DNA from: Lachnospiraceae bacterium
GTDB taxonomy: Bacteria; Bacillota; Clostridia; Lachnospirales; Lachnospiraceae
Direction: 5' to 3'
Assembly: GCA_017561085.1 (NCBI GenBank)
Contig: JAFZDQ010000100.1
Coordinates: 1 to 47,912 of the forward strand
Length of the DNA stretch: 47,912 nt
Below are positions 28,859 to 37,109 of the stretch, piece by piece. The notes under the pieces were generated by a model, which saw only the letters and a program-made list of their open reading frames with translations, was not told the origin of the DNA and made no database searches. The translations under genes were made by a program, and so were the position numbers. Within the stretch, counting starts at the first letter, position 1; each line of letters starts with the position of its first letter.

Positions 28859-29557
28859 GTGAGTAAATTATATTTAATGACCACAATTATCAATAGAAAT
28901 TTAAGTAAAAAATATTCTAATTTCTTTGATGAAGAGGATTTGAAGGTTATGTTCATAACACTGGGTTCCGGAACGGCTTCCGATGATGTACTGGATTATC
29001 TGGGGTTAGAGGATACGGAAAAAGCAGTTGTTTTTACAGTCCTTGAAAAAGAAATCTGGAAGAGTGTGAAAAAAGGACTGCAAAAGAAGCTGCAAATCGA
29101 TGCACCCGGCGGAGGAATTTCCTTTATCGTACCGCTTAGCAGTATCGGAGGAATGAAGACCTTACAGTTTTTAACAGCAGGTCAGGAGTTTGTGAAAGAG
29201 GAGGAATCAGAATTGAAGGCCACAGACCATGAACTTATCGTAGTAATTGCGAATCAGGGATATATTGAGCTTGTAATGGATGCTGCCAGAGGAGCAGGTG
29301 CTTATGGCGGAACCGTAATCCATGCCAAAGGAACCGGCATGGAGCAGGCTGAAAAATTTATGGGCGTTTCTTTAGCAAGTGAAAAGGAAATGATTTTCAT
29401 TGTAGCACAGAAACAGCAGAAGAATGATATTATGAAATCCATTATGGAAAAGGCCGGAATGGATTCCAAGGCGAAATCCGTGGTATTTTCATTGCCCGTA
29501 ACGGATACAGCCGGTCTTAGACTGATAGAAACCGATAATGAAGACGAAGTAGAATAA
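28859..29557 (+). CDS. P-II-like signalling protein with two tandem P-II domains
   Basis: The 232-aa product looks like two ferredoxin-fold P-II units in tandem: residues about 1-110 (with GSGTASDDVLDYLGL) and about 120-220 (ELIVVIANQGYIELVMDAARGAGAYGGTVIHAKGTG, the P-II fingerprint). P-II proteins bind nucleotides and switch transporters or enzymes. GTG 28859 is chosen because AAAGAGG precedes it by a good distance; the longer TTG form from 28838 has no such site. Pairing with a DUF1538 protein suggests regulation of that membrane protein, as AmtB is by GlnK. Confidence 0.87.
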   Translation: MSKLYLMTTIINRNLSKKYSNFFDEEDLKVMFITLGSGTASDDVLDYLGLEDTEKAVVFTVLEKEIWKSVKKGLQKKLQIDAPGGGISFIVPLSSIGGMKTLQFLTAGQEFVKEEESELKATDHELIVVIANQGYIELVMDAARGAGAYGGTVIHAKGTGMEQAEKFMGVSLASEKEMIFIVAQKQQKNDIMKSIMEKAGMDSKAKSVVFSLPVTDTAGLRLIETDNEDEVE

Positions 29558-29604
29558 AGGTAACTAACCGGAATTAAGGTTTATCTAAAAGAAAGCATAA
29601 AGAT

Positions 29605-29643
29605 ACCGCATGTGAGTTTTTCAATATTTCACATGCGGTTTTT
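29605..29643 (+). terminator. Intrinsic terminator after the P-II gene
   Basis: A perfect 11-bp stem ACCGCATGTGA/TCACATGCGGT (29605-29615 with 29629-29639) followed by TTTT. It ends the DUF1538/P-II unit. Confidence 0.85.
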
Positions 29644-29667
29644 GCTTTTCGGAAATTTTGATGTCTT

Positions 29668-29707
29668 CTGCTCGTGCGCAGAGATTGCGCGGATGCGCAA
29701 TTTTTTT
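29668..29707 (+). terminator. GC-rich hairpin with T run, member of the dispersed palindrome family
   Basis: ATTGCGC (29684-29690) pairs with GCGCAAT (29695-29701), loop GGAT, followed by seven T residues: a second terminator-like structure on the plus strand that runs into the xth stop codon. The 19-mer CTGCTCGTGCGCAGAGATT (29668-29686) matches the reverse complement of 4556-4574 with two differences. Confidence 0.65.
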
Positions 29708-30464
29708 AGATTTCAATAAATAATCCTACGGGACAGTGGTCGGAACCTAAAACATCCTTGTAAATCACGGCATCCTTTAAGGAATCCTTCAGGGCGCCGG
29801 AGGTAACAAAGTAGTCAATACGCCAGCCTGTATTCTTGGCCCTGGCCTGGAAGCGGTAGGACCACCAGGAGTAAGCGCCTTCCAAATCAGGATAAAAATG
29901 GCGGAAGGTATCAATAAATCCGGCATCTAACAAAGCGGAGAATTTCTCTCTTTCCTCATCGGTAAAGCCGGGGTTTTTGCGGTTGGTTTTGGGATTTTTT
30001 AAGTCGATTTCCTTGTGGGCAACATTTAAGTCCCCGCAGAAAATAACCGGTTTCTTTGCTTCTAAGCCCTTTAAGTATGCAAGGAAGTCATCTTCCCATT
30101 CCATACGGTAGTCAAGACGCTTTAATTCATCCTGGGAGTTGGGGGTATAGACTGTCACCATGAAAAATTTTTCAAATTCCAACGTGATGACACGGCCCTC
30201 ATGGTCATGCTGCTCAATACCGATTCCGTAGGATACGCTTACCGGCTCCTCCTTAGTAAAAATAGCAGTGCCGGAGTAGCCCTTTTTCTCGGCATAGTTC
30301 CAATACTGGTGATAGCCGGGCAAATCCAGCGCAATTTGTCCTTCCTGTAATTTCGATTCCTGTATACAAAAAATATCCGCGTCTTCCGCCTGTAAAAACT
30401 CTACAAAGCCTTTGCCTACGCAGGCTCTTAAACCGTTTACGTTCCAAGAAATCAGTTTCTTCAT
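29706..30464 (-). CDS. xth: Exodeoxyribonuclease III (AP endonuclease, ExoA/Xth type)
   Basis: A 252-aa base-excision-repair enzyme that cuts at abasic sites. It shows the exonuclease/endonuclease/phosphatase fold motifs: [14 protein letters not shown] (Glu36, metal ligand), GDLNVAH, WRIDYF and GSDHCPVGL (catalytic His). Length and motifs fit the Firmicute ExoA group. It is divergent from the DEDDh exonuclease at 30609. Confidence 0.95.
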   Translation of the reverse strand: MKKLISWNVNGLRACVGKGFVEFLQAEDADIFCIQESKLQEGQIALDLPGYHQYWNYAEKKGYSGTAIFTKEEPVSVSYGIGIEQHDHEGRVITLEFEKFFMVTVYTPNSQDELKRLDYRMEWEDDFLAYLKGLEAKKPVIFCGDLNVAHKEIDLKNPKTNRKNPGFTDEEREKFSALLDAGFIDTFRHFYPDLEGAYSWWSYRFQARAKNTGWRIDYFVTSGALKDSLKDAVIYKDVLGSDHCPVGLFIEI

Positions 30465-30608
30465 AAAAACACCCCGTCAGTCTAAAAATATATTTCATCA
30501 AAATATTAAATACGATAAAATCTTTGATATGTACAGAATAGTAAAATAAAGGTATAATGTCAATGGAAACATGAACCATCAGGGCTCGCCGGAGGGGAAG
30601 AGAGAAAA

Positions 30609-31577
30609 ATGAATTACATTGTACTGGATTTGGAATGGAATCAGAGTAACACCGGCGAAGAACCGGAGGTGAAAGAAATTCCATTTGAAATTATAGATAT
30701 CGGTGCCATAAAATTAAATCATGAAAAGGTAATGGTTGGGGAGTTTAACCAGTTAGTAAAGCCTGCCGTTTACCTCCACATGCACAAGATTACCAGCAAG
30801 ATTATCCACCTTCACATGCAGGATTTGTTAAAGGGAAGACCCTTCCCGGAGGTAATGGAGGAATTCCGCAGCTGGTGCGGTACGGATTTTGTTTTTTGTA
30901 CCTGGGGACCTTTGGATTTATTTGAACTGCAGAGAAATATCCGTTTTCACGAGCTTTTGCCCTTAAGTGATGTGCCGATCCGTTTTTTGGATATCCAGAA
31001 GCTGTTCAGTATTGCTTACGAGGACAAAAAGACCAGGAGAAGCTTAGAATATGCCATTGACTTTTTGGAAATAGAAAAGGACATTCCTTTCCACAGGGCC
31101 TTTAGCGATGCCTATTATACAGCGAAGATTTTAGAGCGGCTGGAAGGGGACGTTTTGGATAATTATTCCGTGGATACTTTTGTACTGCCCCGATCCAAGG
31201 AAGAGGAAATCCATATTAAATTCCATGATTATATGAAATATATTTCCAGGGAATTTGAGGATAAGCATGAAGCCATGGAGGATAAAGAGGTTATCAGCAC
31301 CAGGTGCTACCTTTGTCACAAAAATATACGTAAAAAAGTCCGCTGGTTTACGCCCAACGGAAAGCATTATTATTGTGTATCCACATGTCCCGTTCACGGA
31401 TTTATGAAGTCCAAAATCAGAATCCGCAAATCCGAGAACGAAAAAATATATGTGGTAAAAACCTCAAAATTCATCTCAGAAGAAGATGCCCTTAAGCTTC
31501 AGAAAAAACGAGAAGAAGCCAAAGAGCATCGTAAACTCAAGAAAAAAGCAAGTAAGCTTAAAGACCAAAATCATTAA
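30609..31577 (+). CDS. DEDDh-family 3'-5' exonuclease with C-terminal cysteine cluster
   Basis: The N-terminal ~175 residues form an exonuclease domain with Asp7 and Glu9 (LDLEW), Asp103 (WGPLDLFEL), and His162/Asp167 (FHRAFSDAY): the four acids and the His of the DEDDh class, closest in style to the KapD/Eri-1 group. The C-terminal part holds CYLC (Cys233, Cys236) and Cys256 x3 Cys260, a likely zinc-binding unit, then a very basic tail. RNA or DNA 3' trimming is the likely activity. TATAAT at 30553-30558 may be its -10 box. Its last 20 bp overlap the convergent carboxypeptidase gene. Confidence 0.88.
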   Translation: MNYIVLDLEWNQSNTGEEPEVKEIPFEIIDIGAIKLNHEKVMVGEFNQLVKPAVYLHMHKITSKIIHLHMQDLLKGRPFPEVMEEFRSWCGTDFVFCTWGPLDLFELQRNIRFHELLPLSDVPIRFLDIQKLFSIAYEDKKTRRSLEYAIDFLEIEKDIPFHRAFSDAYYTAKILERLEGDVLDNYSVDTFVLPRSKEEEIHIKFHDYMKYISREFEDKHEAMEDKEVISTRCYLCHKNIRKKVRWFTPNGKHYYCVSTCPVHGFMKSKIRIRKSENEKIYVVKTSKFISEEDALKLQKKREEAKEHRKLKKKASKLKDQNH

Positions 31578-33048
31578 ACCGGGAAGAAGGAAACACAGGG
31601 CCTTTATCCCGGTTTCTTTTACGTCTGCGGGGTCTTTTTTTGCGGGACTTGCCATGGGCACTGTCCAAAATCGTATAGTTGGTTACAAGGTCACGGATTA
31701 AGAAAAGTACGATAAGTACCGTTCCTGCCAGCAAGGTGAACAAAATTACCCGGATGACATTGATAAAAATAATCTGTTTGCCGTCAGCGGTGGTCACGAA
31801 TTCCCCTATGGGCATCTTCGTAAAAGTTGCGGTATCCTTAGCGGAATCTGCTACCGCTTCCGGAAGAAGATGAATAGTGGCACTTCCCAGGTAATTGTTA
31901 AGATAGGAATAATCAATTCTTGCCACCTCATCCCCGCTTACGCCTTCGTAAGTAATTTCAGAAGACAGATCCGTAAAATGCAGGGTTTTGGGGAGAATGA
32001 CAAAACTGTTTTTGTTTAAGGAAAAGGTTCCTTCACTATTTCCGAAAATATCGTAGGCCGTATGGAAGGAATGGGTATCCTGTACCTGATAATGTTCTTC
32101 GTTTTCATAGATGTTGGTTACCGCGAAATTGGCAAAGCCGTAATCCATTAATTTCACGGTATCATTAAACTGGTCCGGAGATTCTTCCTTCATTACCACG
32201 CAAATCAGTTTCATACCATTTCGTTCCGCACAGGTAACCAGGGTCTGGCGGGCTTCGTCGGTGTAGCCGGTCTTACCGCCGCGGATTCCTTCGCAGGCAA
32301 TTTCGCCGGTAATCAGCTTGTGCTTGTTTCTGGCAATGAAATCGTCCGGCTGGGTAGGCGTTGCTTTAAAATGATAAGAAGCGGTATTTCCTACCTTGGA
32401 AAGCAATTCATTTTCAAAAAAAGCCCGTCCGATTAAAGCAAGGTCATAAGCGGTGGTGTAGTGATTGTCATCATACAACCCGTGGGCATTGACGAAGTGG
32501 GTATTTTCACAGCCAAGCTCGGCGGCCTTTTGGTTCATCATTTCAGCAAAGGCATCCATGCTGCCTCCCACATGCTCAGCCACTGCATTGGCTACCTCAT
32601 TGGCGGATGCAACCATAATACCGTAAAGGCATTCTTCCAATGGCATGGCTTCTCCTGCGTCAATACCGATATTGGAGCTGTCCCGTTCAATACCAAAGAC
32701 AGCATCATGGGAAAAACGGACAGTTTCCTTGGTGCCTGCATTCTCAGCGGCAATGAGACAGGTCATCAGTTTCGTGGTACTTGCCGGGTAAGCCCGCTCG
32801 TGGATATTTTTGGCATAAAGAATCGTGCCGGTTTCTGCTTCCAGAAGGACTGCCGACTGTGCGGAAACCTTGGGGCCGTCCGGCCAGTTGACGATTTGGT
32901 TGGACTGCACGGGAAGCTGTTTTCTTTCTTCGGCTTCAGCCGCGTAATCCGGCGCCGCCAATACGGTAAGGGCCGTATGTTGTGAAATTGTAAGATAAAG
33001 AAAAGCGGATATTGCAAAGAATATCCGTCTGCGTATTCGTTTGTTCAT
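31558..33048 (-). CDS. D-alanyl-D-alanine carboxypeptidase (DacF/PBP5 type)
   Basis: A 496-aa low-molecular-weight penicillin-binding protein that trims the terminal D-Ala of peptidoglycan stem peptides. It has a signal peptide (MNKRIRRRIFF then hydrophobic, cleavage near VLAAP), the SxxK motif Ser90-Thr-Thr-Lys93, Ser148-Ala-Asn150 and Lys259-Thr-Gly261. After the peptidase domain come a C-terminal beta-rich domain, a membrane helix near residues 437-458, and a basic cytoplasmic tail (GKSRKKRPRRRKRNRD), a less usual end for this class. It is transcribed toward the exonuclease gene. Confidence 0.93.
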   Translation of the reverse strand: MNKRIRRRIFFAISAFLYLTISQHTALTVLAAPDYAAEAEERKQLPVQSNQIVNWPDGPKVSAQSAVLLEAETGTILYAKNIHERAYPASTTKLMTCLIAAENAGTKETVRFSHDAVFGIERDSSNIGIDAGEAMPLEECLYGIMVASANEVANAVAEHVGGSMDAFAEMMNQKAAELGCENTHFVNAHGLYDDNHYTTAYDLALIGRAFFENELLSKVGNTASYHFKATPTQPDDFIARNKHKLITGEIACEGIRGGKTGYTDEARQTLVTCAERNGMKLICVVMKEESPDQFNDTVKLMDYGFANFAVTNIYENEEHYQVQDTHSFHTAYDIFGNSEGTFSLNKNSFVILPKTLHFTDLSSEITYEGVSGDEVARIDYSYLNNYLGSATIHLLPEAVADSAKDTATFTKMPIGEFVTTADGKQIIFINVIRVILFTLLAGTVLIVLFLIRDLVTNYTILDSAHGKSRKKRPRRRKRNRDKGPVFPSSRFNDFGL

Positions 33049-33167
33049 GGGTACTCCCTGTTTTCATCCCAATTTGCTAAAAACATTCTTTGTAGGAATA
33101 GGATACACTATTTTTGAAAAAAACTAAATAAATTTTAGAAAAAATTAATGGATATTACAGGAAATAT

Positions 33168-33176
33168 TGGTATAAT
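33168..33176 (+). promoter_or_regulatory. Extended -10 promoter for trmB-trxA
   Basis: TGGTATAAT at 33168-33176 is an extended -10 element, with a weak -35-like TGGATA 16 bp upstream at 33149-33154. It lies about 37 bp before the trmB start. Confidence 0.6.
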
Positions 33177-33212
33177 CTTTTCAAGGACTTAAGGACAAGA
33201 GAGGAACCTATT

Positions 33213-33851
33213 ATGAGATTAAAAAATGTACCCGGTTCCCGGGAAGCAATTGCAGACAGTGATTTGGTCATTCATGAGCCGGAGAAGGTGAAAGGAAGCT
33301 GGAGAGAAATTTTCGGGAATGACAAACCCATTCATATAGAAATCGGTATGGGAAAGGGTAAGTTTATCCACGAAATGGCAAGACTCCATCCGGAAATTAA
33401 TTATATCGGTATAGAGAAATATTCCAGCGTGCTTTTACGTGCCCTGCAGAAGATGGAGGCGGAGCCTCTTGATAACCTTTTATTTATCCGGATGGATGCG
33501 GAAAATATTGCAGAGGTTTTTGCAGAGGATGAAGTAGACAGGATTTATCTGAATTTTTCCGATCCCTGGCCCAAGGACAGACATGCCAAGAGACGCCTTC
33601 CTTCCAAAGAGTATTTAGCCAGATACAATCAGTTTTTGAAAAAAGACGGTGTTTTGGAATTTAAAACCGACAACAGAGGATTGTTTGATTTTGCGCTGGA
33701 GGAATTAGAGCCTGCGGGCTGGAAGGCGAAACAGGTAACCTTTGACCTGCACAAGGATGAAGAAATGATGCAGGGAAACGTGATGACGGAATATGAAGTA
33801 AAATTCTCCTCCATGGGGAATTCTATATGTAAATACATTATTTATCGATAG
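33213..33851 (+). CDS. trmB: tRNA (guanine-N7-)-methyltransferase TrmB
   Basis: TrmB makes m7G46 in tRNA using S-adenosylmethionine. The 212-aa protein shows IEIGMGKGKFIHEMA (SAM-binding loop), YIGIEKYSSVLLRAL, FSDPWPKDRHAKRRL (family signature) and the C-terminal FKTDNRGLFDF. Preceded by AGAGGAA; trxA follows after 14 bp. Confidence 0.95.
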   Translation: MRLKNVPGSREAIADSDLVIHEPEKVKGSWREIFGNDKPIHIEIGMGKGKFIHEMARLHPEINYIGIEKYSSVLLRALQKMEAEPLDNLLFIRMDAENIAEVFAEDEVDRIYLNFSDPWPKDRHAKRRLPSKEYLARYNQFLKKDGVLEFKTDNRGLFDFALEELEPAGWKAKQVTFDLHKDEEMMQGNVMTEYEVKFSSMGNSICKYIIYR

Positions 33852-33865
33852 AAAGGAGATTAAAC

Positions 33866-34186
33866 ATGGAAATTAAAATTACACAGGCAAACTTTGAAGA
33901 GGAAGTATTAAAGAGTGAAGTGCCCGTTCTGGTTGACTTTTACGCAGACTGGTGCGGTCCCTGTAAAATGCTTGCCCCCATTATCGGACAGCTGGCAGAG
34001 GAATTTGACGGAATTTGTAAAGTAGGAAAATGTAATATTGATGATGACATTACACTGGCACAAAAATTCCGCGTGATGAGCGTACCTACCATTATCATTT
34101 TTAAGAATGGGGAAGCGGTGGCTACTTCTGTAGGCGTGGTATCCAAAAATGAGTTAAAAGAGAAGATAAATCAAGCAATTAGTTAA
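33866..34186 (+). CDS. trxA: Thioredoxin
   Basis: A 106-aa single-domain thioredoxin with the active site WCGPCKM and the conserved cis-proline segment SVPTIIIFKNGE. It reduces protein disulfides in the cytoplasm. It is co-transcribed with trmB and has the strong site AAAGGAG. An unusual detail is the extra cysteines (KVGKCNIDD and the GICK stretch) outside the active site. Confidence 0.96.
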   Translation: MEIKITQANFEEEVLKSEVPVLVDFYADWCGPCKMLAPIIGQLAEEFDGICKVGKCNIDDDITLAQKFRVMSVPTIIIFKNGEAVATSVGVVSKNELKEKINQAIS

Positions 34187-34243
34187 AGAAACATCAAGAA
34201 ATATTAATAGAAATTAAAATCTTGTTAAGAAAACATTTCTTTC

Positions 34244-34272
34244 TTGAAAAATATTATTTATCGTTCTATAAT
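34244..34272 (+). promoter_or_regulatory. Promoter upstream of the ArsB/NhaD permease
   Basis: TTGAAA (34244-34249) and TATAAT (34267-34272) with a 17-bp spacer. Transcription should begin near 34279, only nine bases before a terminator hairpin. Confidence 0.8.
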
Positions 34273-34287
34273 CAAAAATTGGTGTTC

Positions 34288-34325
34288 AAATGGCACTCTG
34301 CTAAAGCGCAGCGTGCCATTTTTTA
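34288..34325 (+). terminator. Terminator in the leader of the permease gene
   Basis: AATGGCAC..GTGCCATT with an inner CTGC/GCAG pair forms a stem-loop (34289-34320) followed by a T run. It sits between the promoter and the start codon (34366), so it could stop most transcripts (attenuation) or simply end trxA read-through. A weaker hairpin, AATTCAT (34325-34331) with ATGAATT (34343-34349), follows just before the ribosome-binding site. Confidence 0.75.
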
Positions 34326-34365
34326 ATTCATTGGAAGGTACGATGAATTTTAGGAGGATAGGATT

Positions 34366-35712
34366 ATGGCACAAATATTGGCAATTGTTATTTTCGTTTT
34401 GATGTTTCTGCTGATTATTACAGAGGTATTTGAGAGACATATTATTACCATGGCAGCAGGACTTCTTACACTGATTTTGGTGTTCGGCATTGGGATGCAC
34501 AGCCCGGATGCCATGTTACATACATTGAATTTTCAGGAGATTTTTACGGCCGGGTTCTGGTACCACAGTGGTGAAGCGGCAGAGAATGCCAGCGGCATCA
34601 ACTGGGCTACCATTTTGTTTATCGCGGGAATGATGGTTATGGTAGAAGGCATGGGCCACGTGGGATTTTTCCGCTGGCTTTGTATGCGGATTGCCAAACT
34701 GGTACAGTATAAAACCCTGCCGATTTTCATTACCTTTATGATTATGTCCAGTGTTTTGTCCATGTTTATCGACAGTATTACCGTTATTTTATTCCTGGCG
34801 GCGGTAACGGTGGAGCTTGCCCAGCTGTTAAAATTCAATCCGGTACCGATGATTCTGGCAGAGATCTTTTGTGCCAACTTAGGCGGTGCGGCAACCATGT
34901 GCGGTGACCCTCCGAATATTATTATCGGAACCTCATTAGGTTATTCTTTTGCAGACTTTATCAGTAATACCGGTGTAATCGTAGCGTTTGCGTTAGTGAT
35001 AACAATTATGTATTTTTATATAGTTTTCCGGAAGGATTTATGTCATAATAGAGTTAAGGATACGACAGCATTTCCTGACCCCAAGGAAGCCATCAAGGAT
35101 CAGAAAGGTTTCGTACTCAGCTGCGTGATTTTCCTTTGTGCGGTGGTGCTTTTGGTTACCCATGCACAAACCGGTCTGACTGTTGCCACCATTGGGGTGG
35201 CAGTAGCGGTGGTTACTCTTTTGGCAGCAGGCAAGGATGCTTTGGAATTACTGAAAAAAGTTGATTATAAAACCCTGCTGTTTTTCATAGGATTATTTAT
35301 CGTAGTAGGCGGTCTGGAGGAGACCGGTGTATTGGAAGTAATTGCCGGCTTCATCGGAAAAATCAGCGGTGGTAATGTGAAGCTGATGATTGCCATTATT
35401 ATCTGGGGCTCAGCAGTGGCCAGTGCATTTGTAGACAATATTCCTTTTGCGGCGACTATGATTCCTGTTATCAAAAGTCTGGCGGCAACACAGGGAGTAG
35501 ATTTAACGACTCTGGCATGGGCGCTTTCCATGGGTACGGATATCGGTGGAAGTGCAACACCCATCGGTGCATCCGCAAACGTAGTAGGTACCGCAGTAGC
35601 AGCGAAGGAAGGCTATCCCATCGGTTGGGGCAAATATTGTAAGGAGCTTGCACCGATTACCGTAATCGTGGTGCTGTTCTCCATGGTATTCATTTTTGTA
35701 AGATATTTATAA
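34366..35712 (+). CDS. ArsB/NhaD-type ion transporter
   Basis: A 448-aa membrane protein of the ion-transporter superfamily with about 11-12 helices. The segment ANLGGAATMCGDPPNIIIG (about residues 168-186) and the second-half motif DIGGSATPIGASANVVG are characteristic of ArsB/NhaD permeases. NhaD members are Na+/H+ antiporters, ArsB members export arsenite; sequence does not settle the substrate, and no ars genes are nearby. AGGAGG ribosome-binding site. Confidence 0.88.
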   Translation: MAQILAIVIFVLMFLLIITEVFERHIITMAAGLLTLILVFGIGMHSPDAMLHTLNFQEIFTAGFWYHSGEAAENASGINWATILFIAGMMVMVEGMGHVGFFRWLCMRIAKLVQYKTLPIFITFMIMSSVLSMFIDSITVILFLAAVTVELAQLLKFNPVPMILAEIFCANLGGAATMCGDPPNIIIGTSLGYSFADFISNTGVIVAFALVITIMYFYIVFRKDLCHNRVKDTTAFPDPKEAIKDQKGFVLSCVIFLCAVVLLVTHAQTGLTVATIGVAVAVVTLLAAGKDALELLKKVDYKTLLFFIGLFIVVGGLEETGVLEVIAGFIGKISGGNVKLMIAIIIWGSAVASAFVDNIPFAATMIPVIKSLAATQGVDLTTLAWALSMGTDIGGSATPIGASANVVGTAVAAKEGYPIGWGKYCKELAPITVIVVLFSMVFIFVRYL

Positions 35713-35754
35713 GCAGTAAACCGGTTTTTTGTGGAATGGAAAAGGAGGAAAAAT

Positions 35755-36357
35755 ATGGGTAAACAGTTGATTATTTCCATAGGACGTGAATTTGGCTCGG
35801 GAGGACATGAAATTGCTGAAATGCTGGCTGAGCGCTTTGGCTTAAAGCTTTATGACAGTAACCTTTTGGATGAAATTGCTTCCGAAAAAAATGTTGACGG
35901 TTATCATTTTGAAAAATATGATGAGGTACCCAGAAATATCCTTTTTTCCAGAAAAGTGAAGGGCTTTTCCAATTCCATGGAAGAAAATATTGCCAATATG
36001 CAGTTTGACTATTTGCAAAAAAAGGCTGCGAAAGGAGATTCCTTCGTGGTAGTGGGACGTTGTGCGGAGACGATGTTAAAAGCGTACCCTGCGCTGATAT
36101 CTATTTTTATTTTAGGTGACTGGGACCACAAGGTAGAGCGTGTTCAAAGATTGTATCACCTGCCTTTGGCGGAAGCGGAAACCTATATTCTCCGTCAGGA
36201 CAAAAAGCGTAAGAACTACCACAATTATTATTGTAACGGTAAATGGGGCGATTCCCGTAATTATGATATTTCCATTAACAGCAGTAAGCTTGGTGAAGAG
36301 GCTACCGCAGATATGTTAGAGGATTATATCCGGAAATGCCTGGCATTAAGGGATTAA
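35755..36357 (+). CDS. Cytidylate-kinase-like protein
   Basis: A 200-aa P-loop protein of the cytidylate-kinase-like family (phosphate loop GREFGSGGHEIA near residues 9-20, then FGLKLYDSNLLDEIA). DKKRKNYHNYYCNGKWGDSRNYDISINSSKLG is typical of the family's C-terminal part. The start is ATG 35755, eight bases after AGGAGG; the GTG at 35731 is not supported. Its substrate is unknown; the related Cmk phosphorylates CMP. It is 42 bp after the permease and probably in the same mRNA. Confidence 0.88.
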   Translation: MGKQLIISIGREFGSGGHEIAEMLAERFGLKLYDSNLLDEIASEKNVDGYHFEKYDEVPRNILFSRKVKGFSNSMEENIANMQFDYLQKKAAKGDSFVVVGRCAETMLKAYPALISIFILGDWDHKVERVQRLYHLPLAEAETYILRQDKKRKNYHNYYCNGKWGDSRNYDISINSSKLGEEATADMLEDYIRKCLALRD

Positions 36358-36406
36358 GGTTTACGGGTCCTTGGGATAGAAATAATGGAAAAACGAAATG
36401 CTGTTA

Positions 36407-36435
36407 TTGACATTTTTACATAAAAATTGTATGAT
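36407..36435 (+). promoter_or_regulatory. Promoter of tRNA-Pro
   Basis: TTGACA (36407-36412) and TATGAT (36430-36435) with a 17-bp spacer, the same pair as at thrS. The start would be near 36442, 13 bases before the mature tRNA. Confidence 0.85.
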
Positions 36436-36454
36436 GTACATTGTCGTAAGAGTA

Positions 36455-36528
<74 letters not shown>

Positions 36529-36530
36529 TG

Positions 36531-36562
36531 AAAAAGAGAATCCTTGGGATTCTCTTTTTTTG
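36531..36562 (+). terminator. Terminator of tRNA-Pro
   Basis: A 13-bp perfect stem (36531-36543 with 36547-36559), 3-nt loop and T run, starting two bases after the mature tRNA. Confidence 0.9.
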
Positions 36563-36626
36563 TTGGTAAGAAATAATAAATACAATTTATTTTAAGTAAT
36601 ATATTTAATTGTTATATCATTTAATA

Positions 36627-36977
36627 TTATTCAGTTTGAGATATGTTTGTAGCAGAAGGTTCTGAAGATGATGAATCATTCTTTACATTAATTCCCATAA
36701 TAGAAATTACTATAGCTAATATGATAGCAATAACTAAAGGAGCTTTACTATTGGTTTTGCCCATAAATAATAAACCTATGATAATGATAATGATGGCGGT
36801 TAACCACCATAAATAAAAAGTAAGTCCTGTCATTATTATGCCAAGAAAAGCTGCCGCTACTAATTCTTTTACAAGGCCATTACCAAGGCTAAAATAATAT
36901 ACTTCAAAACATTTGTGATATAGTATCAATAATGCAATCGTCCATATAATCCATACAATTCCAAATAAAGAATCCAT
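36627..36977 (-). CDS. Hypothetical membrane protein
   Basis: A 116-aa protein with three or four hydrophobic stretches (FGIVWIIWTIALLILYH, AAAFLGIIMTGLTFYLWWL, IIIIIIGLLFM, PLVIAIILAIVISIMG) and a short serine-rich tail. The start ATG 36975-36977 is preceded by GGGAGGTA; a longer frame upstream lacks support. No family recognised. It is divergent from an XRE regulator across twin operators. Confidence 0.65.
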   Translation of the reverse strand: MDSLFGIVWIIWTIALLILYHKCFEVYYFSLGNGLVKELVAAAFLGIIMTGLTFYLWWLTAIIIIIIGLLFMGKTNSKAPLVIAIILAIVISIMGINVKNDSSSSEPSATNISQTE

Positions 36978-37032
36978 AAGTACCTCCCATAATATTAATC
37001 TAATAAATTGCATAAAATTACTTCTTTTGCTA

Positions 37033-37085
37033 ATGCCACCATATGGTAGCATTTACAAGGTTATTATGCCACCGAATGGTAACAT
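37033..37085. promoter_or_regulatory. Two 20-bp inverted-repeat operators
   Basis: ATGCCACCATATGGTAGCAT (37033-37052) and ATGCCACCGAATGGTAACAT (37066-37085) are near-palindromes of the form ATGNNACC-N4-GGTNNCAT, 33 bp centre to centre, about three helical turns. They fill the space between the divergent membrane gene and the XRE gene and are probably the binding sites of that regulator. Confidence 0.75.
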
Positions 37086-37109
37086 TGTCAATGAAAGGAT
37101 AGTGATATT

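Noticed and set aside
32461-32985. 174-codon frame on the plus strand inside the carboxypeptidase gene
   Set aside because: It is antisense to a clearly conserved gene with all three penicillin-binding motifs; no ribosome-binding site or known domain.
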